Translations under genes and position numbers: made by a program
DNA from: Nostoc linckia FACHB-104
GTDB taxonomy: Bacteria; Cyanobacteriota; Cyanobacteriia; Cyanobacteriales; Nostocaceae
Length of the DNA: 64,000 bases
Reading direction: 5' to 3'
Assembly: GCF_014696615.1 (NCBI RefSeq)
Contig: NZ_JACJQJ010000001.1
Location: forward strand, 1 to 64,000
The notes under the pieces: generated by a model
What the model was told of the DNA's origin: nothing
Seen by the model: only the letters and a program-made list of their open reading frames with translations
Database searches by the model: none
Shown here: positions 62,842 to 64,000 of the stretch, one piece after another
Layout of the letters: each line of letters opens with the position of its first letter
Numbering within the stretch: the stretch's first letter is position 1

Positions 62842-63243
62842 ATGTTAGATATCCCCACGCCTGTGATTGCTTATCTTCTAACTTTTATCGTGGAAGAACT
62901 CTCTCTTGCCTATCTATTAGTTAAAAAAGATGGTTGCTTGTCTGCGTGGGGGGGAAAATTGGCAGCATACGGAGTAAGTAACCTGCAAGCAGGTGAACAT
63001 ATTACACAAAAGGTTTTTTTTCTGGAAGGTCTACTGCCATTAGATGATTTTCCCCTATTTTTACCCCGAATGAAAACGGAATACGGGATATGTGCAGATG
63101 TCCATCTCTTTCCCTCCGAGGAAGGTGACTGGGTATTAATGTTAGATGCTACTCGCGATGAAAGTCACAAATTACTTACTCAACAACAAGCAAATGAATT
63201 TAGTTTGTTGCAAGAGAAATTAAGAAAAATTTTTAAGCAATAA
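62842..63243 (+). CDS. small hypothetical protein coupled to the small GTPase
   Basis: 133 residues beginning directly after the GTPase stop codon (TAAATG). An alpha/beta fold is likely: ELSLAYLLVKKDGCLSAWGGKL looks like a roadblock/PAS-like sensor start, and DVHLFPSEEGDWVLMLDATRDESHKL is beta-rich with a helical end. I recognise no family with certainty. Stand-alone PAS-like or roadblock proteins often serve as partners of MglA-type GTPases, so a partner role is plausible (inference). Confidence 0.65.
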   Translation: MLDIPTPVIAYLLTFIVEELSLAYLLVKKDGCLSAWGGKLAAYGVSNLQAGEHITQKVFFLEGLLPLDDFPLFLPRMKTEYGICADVHLFPSEEGDWVLMLDATRDESHKLLTQQQANEFSLLQEKLRKIFKQ

Positions 63244-63277
63244 TCGACCATAAATTAATGTATTGCGGCATCACATC

Positions 63278-64000
63278 ATGAATGACTCTATCACAGCAGA
63301 CCTATTTGCAGCCTTAAATATTTTAGTGTTAGAGCGAATTAATATAGGTTCATTTAAAGTTACTGGTACAGTACCACATTGGTTAAGACATTTTTGCTAT
63401 CCCAGAATTACATCAGGGATGGAAGTCTTAATACCAGAAGAACAGTTTCCTTTTTTAGAAAACTTTTTGATTGATGCTGAAGAATTTTGGCAAAATAATA
63501 GCACGACCAAGCTAACTTCCGGTTTCTGGACAGACCGGGACTTATCTGGTAAAGAATATCATTTTGAAGCCTCAGCTATTTGTTTAAATAACAGAAAAAT
63601 TTTATTAATTGAATTACTAGATAATTCTTTTTACGAAAAACAATATATTATTCAAAAAGCTAGAGAAAATCAATTAGTTTATCAACAGTTATTAAAAGAT
63701 AATCAGAAAAAAGAAATATTGATTCATTGTATTATCCACGATATAGCAGGACAGATAAGTAGTATTAATTGTTGCCTAGCTCTGCTGGAATTTGAGAACT
63801 TAACACCTAAAGGAAAAGAACATTTAGAAGTTGGTAGACAGCAGACTATTAAACAAGAAATGCTGATTCGGGAAATATTAAATGCTTTTTCTGCGGAAAT
63901 GCAATCTTTAGAAGCTTTCACACTCGATCCCGAACAAGCACCTAATATTCTCACTTCTGTACAAGAAGTAATCAAGGTCTTCAGTCCAACCTTTGGACTC
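63278..64000 (+). CDS. sensor histidine kinase, incomplete at the window end
   Basis: The frame is open from ATG 63278 to the last base (241 codons, no stop). The N-terminal 140 residues are a sensor-like alpha/beta domain (GTVPHWLRHFCYPRITSG, FWTDRDLSGKEYHFEASAIC). A likely dimerisation/phospho-acceptor helix follows: ILIHCIIHDIAGQISSINCCLALLE, His154 in HDIAG, and a second helix (EMLIREILNAFSAEM). The ATPase domain would lie beyond the window. It follows the GTPase pair by 34 bp on the same strand, so it probably belongs to the same operon. Confidence 0.75.
   Translation, partial: MNDSITADLFAALNILVLERINIGSFKVTGTVPHWLRHFCYPRITSGMEVLIPEEQFPFLENFLIDAEEFWQNNSTTKLTSGFWTDRDLSGKEYHFEASAICLNNRKILLIELLDNSFYEKQYIIQKARENQLVYQQLLKDNQKKEILIHCIIHDIAGQISSINCCLALLEFENLTPKGKEHLEVGRQQTIKQEMLIREILNAFSAEMQSLEAFTLDPEQAPNILTSVQEVIKVFSPTFGL

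Overview
The window is chromosomal DNA from a cyanobacterium, most likely a filamentous, Nostocales-type one. Evidence: HIP1 octamers (GCGATCGC) throughout; the chlorophyll gene chlD; a group 3 SigF-type sigma factor; the cyanobacterial panC-cmk fusion; a NrtA/CmpA-type transporter; and many heptamer tandem repeats (for example CCCCATT, TTTTGAC, TTGACTG) plus short palindromic repeats between genes. I cannot name the genus. No rRNA, tRNA, CRISPR array, prophage or intact transposase was seen.

Layout. 0.1-8.4 kb: a methyltransferase/cupin/unknown three-gene run, a concentrative nucleoside transporter, a class III aminotransferase followed by a DUF1338 (2-oxoadipate dioxygenase-like) gene, and a cupin. 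9-16 kb: an SLH-fasciclin-beta-barrel envelope protein, a PhyH-type dioxygenase, a WGR/beta-propeller protein and glutaminase. 16.6-21 kb: rlpA, panC-cmk and sodB. 21.3-30 kb is more accessory: a CHAT protease and an NB-ARC-WD40 STAND protein split at an A9 tract, a 21-bp tandem repeat, a MITE-like element, a PD-(D/E)XK-like/TPR fusion, two secreted unknowns and a Uma2 gene broken by two palindromic insertions. 30-37 kb: smc with a PRC-barrel gene, and a kinase-TPR protein. 38-45.4 kb: an AhpD-like gene, prfB with its programmed frameshift, an ICL/PEPM-family lyase plus a one-module A-T-TE synthetase, then a decayed RF2 paralog. 45.5-52.5 kb: BI-1 family protein, sigF, chlD, a truncated Uma2 gene, rnc and a histidine kinase. 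53-59 kb: two c-di-AMP (ydaO/yuaA) riboswitch candidates, one before a NrtA/CmpA-like ABC transporter and one before a universal stress protein and ion transporter. 59.6-64 kb: an operon of coiled-coil protein, BON/OmpA-like membrane protein, Ras-like small GTPase, small unknown protein and an incomplete histidine kinase.

Most noteworthy: the RF2 paralog that keeps its reading frame for 1.1 kb but has lost GGQ and SPF and carries only UAA interruptions, one of them at the old frameshift site; the two-gene lyase plus oxalate-CoA-ligase-like A-T-TE cassette beside it; the CHAT/NB-ARC-WD40 protein split at an A9 run; the c-di-AMP riboswitch locus; the Uma2 gene with two in-frame palindromic insertions; and the GTPase/OmpA/histidine-kinase operon.

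All calls come from reading the sequence and recognising families; no database search was run.
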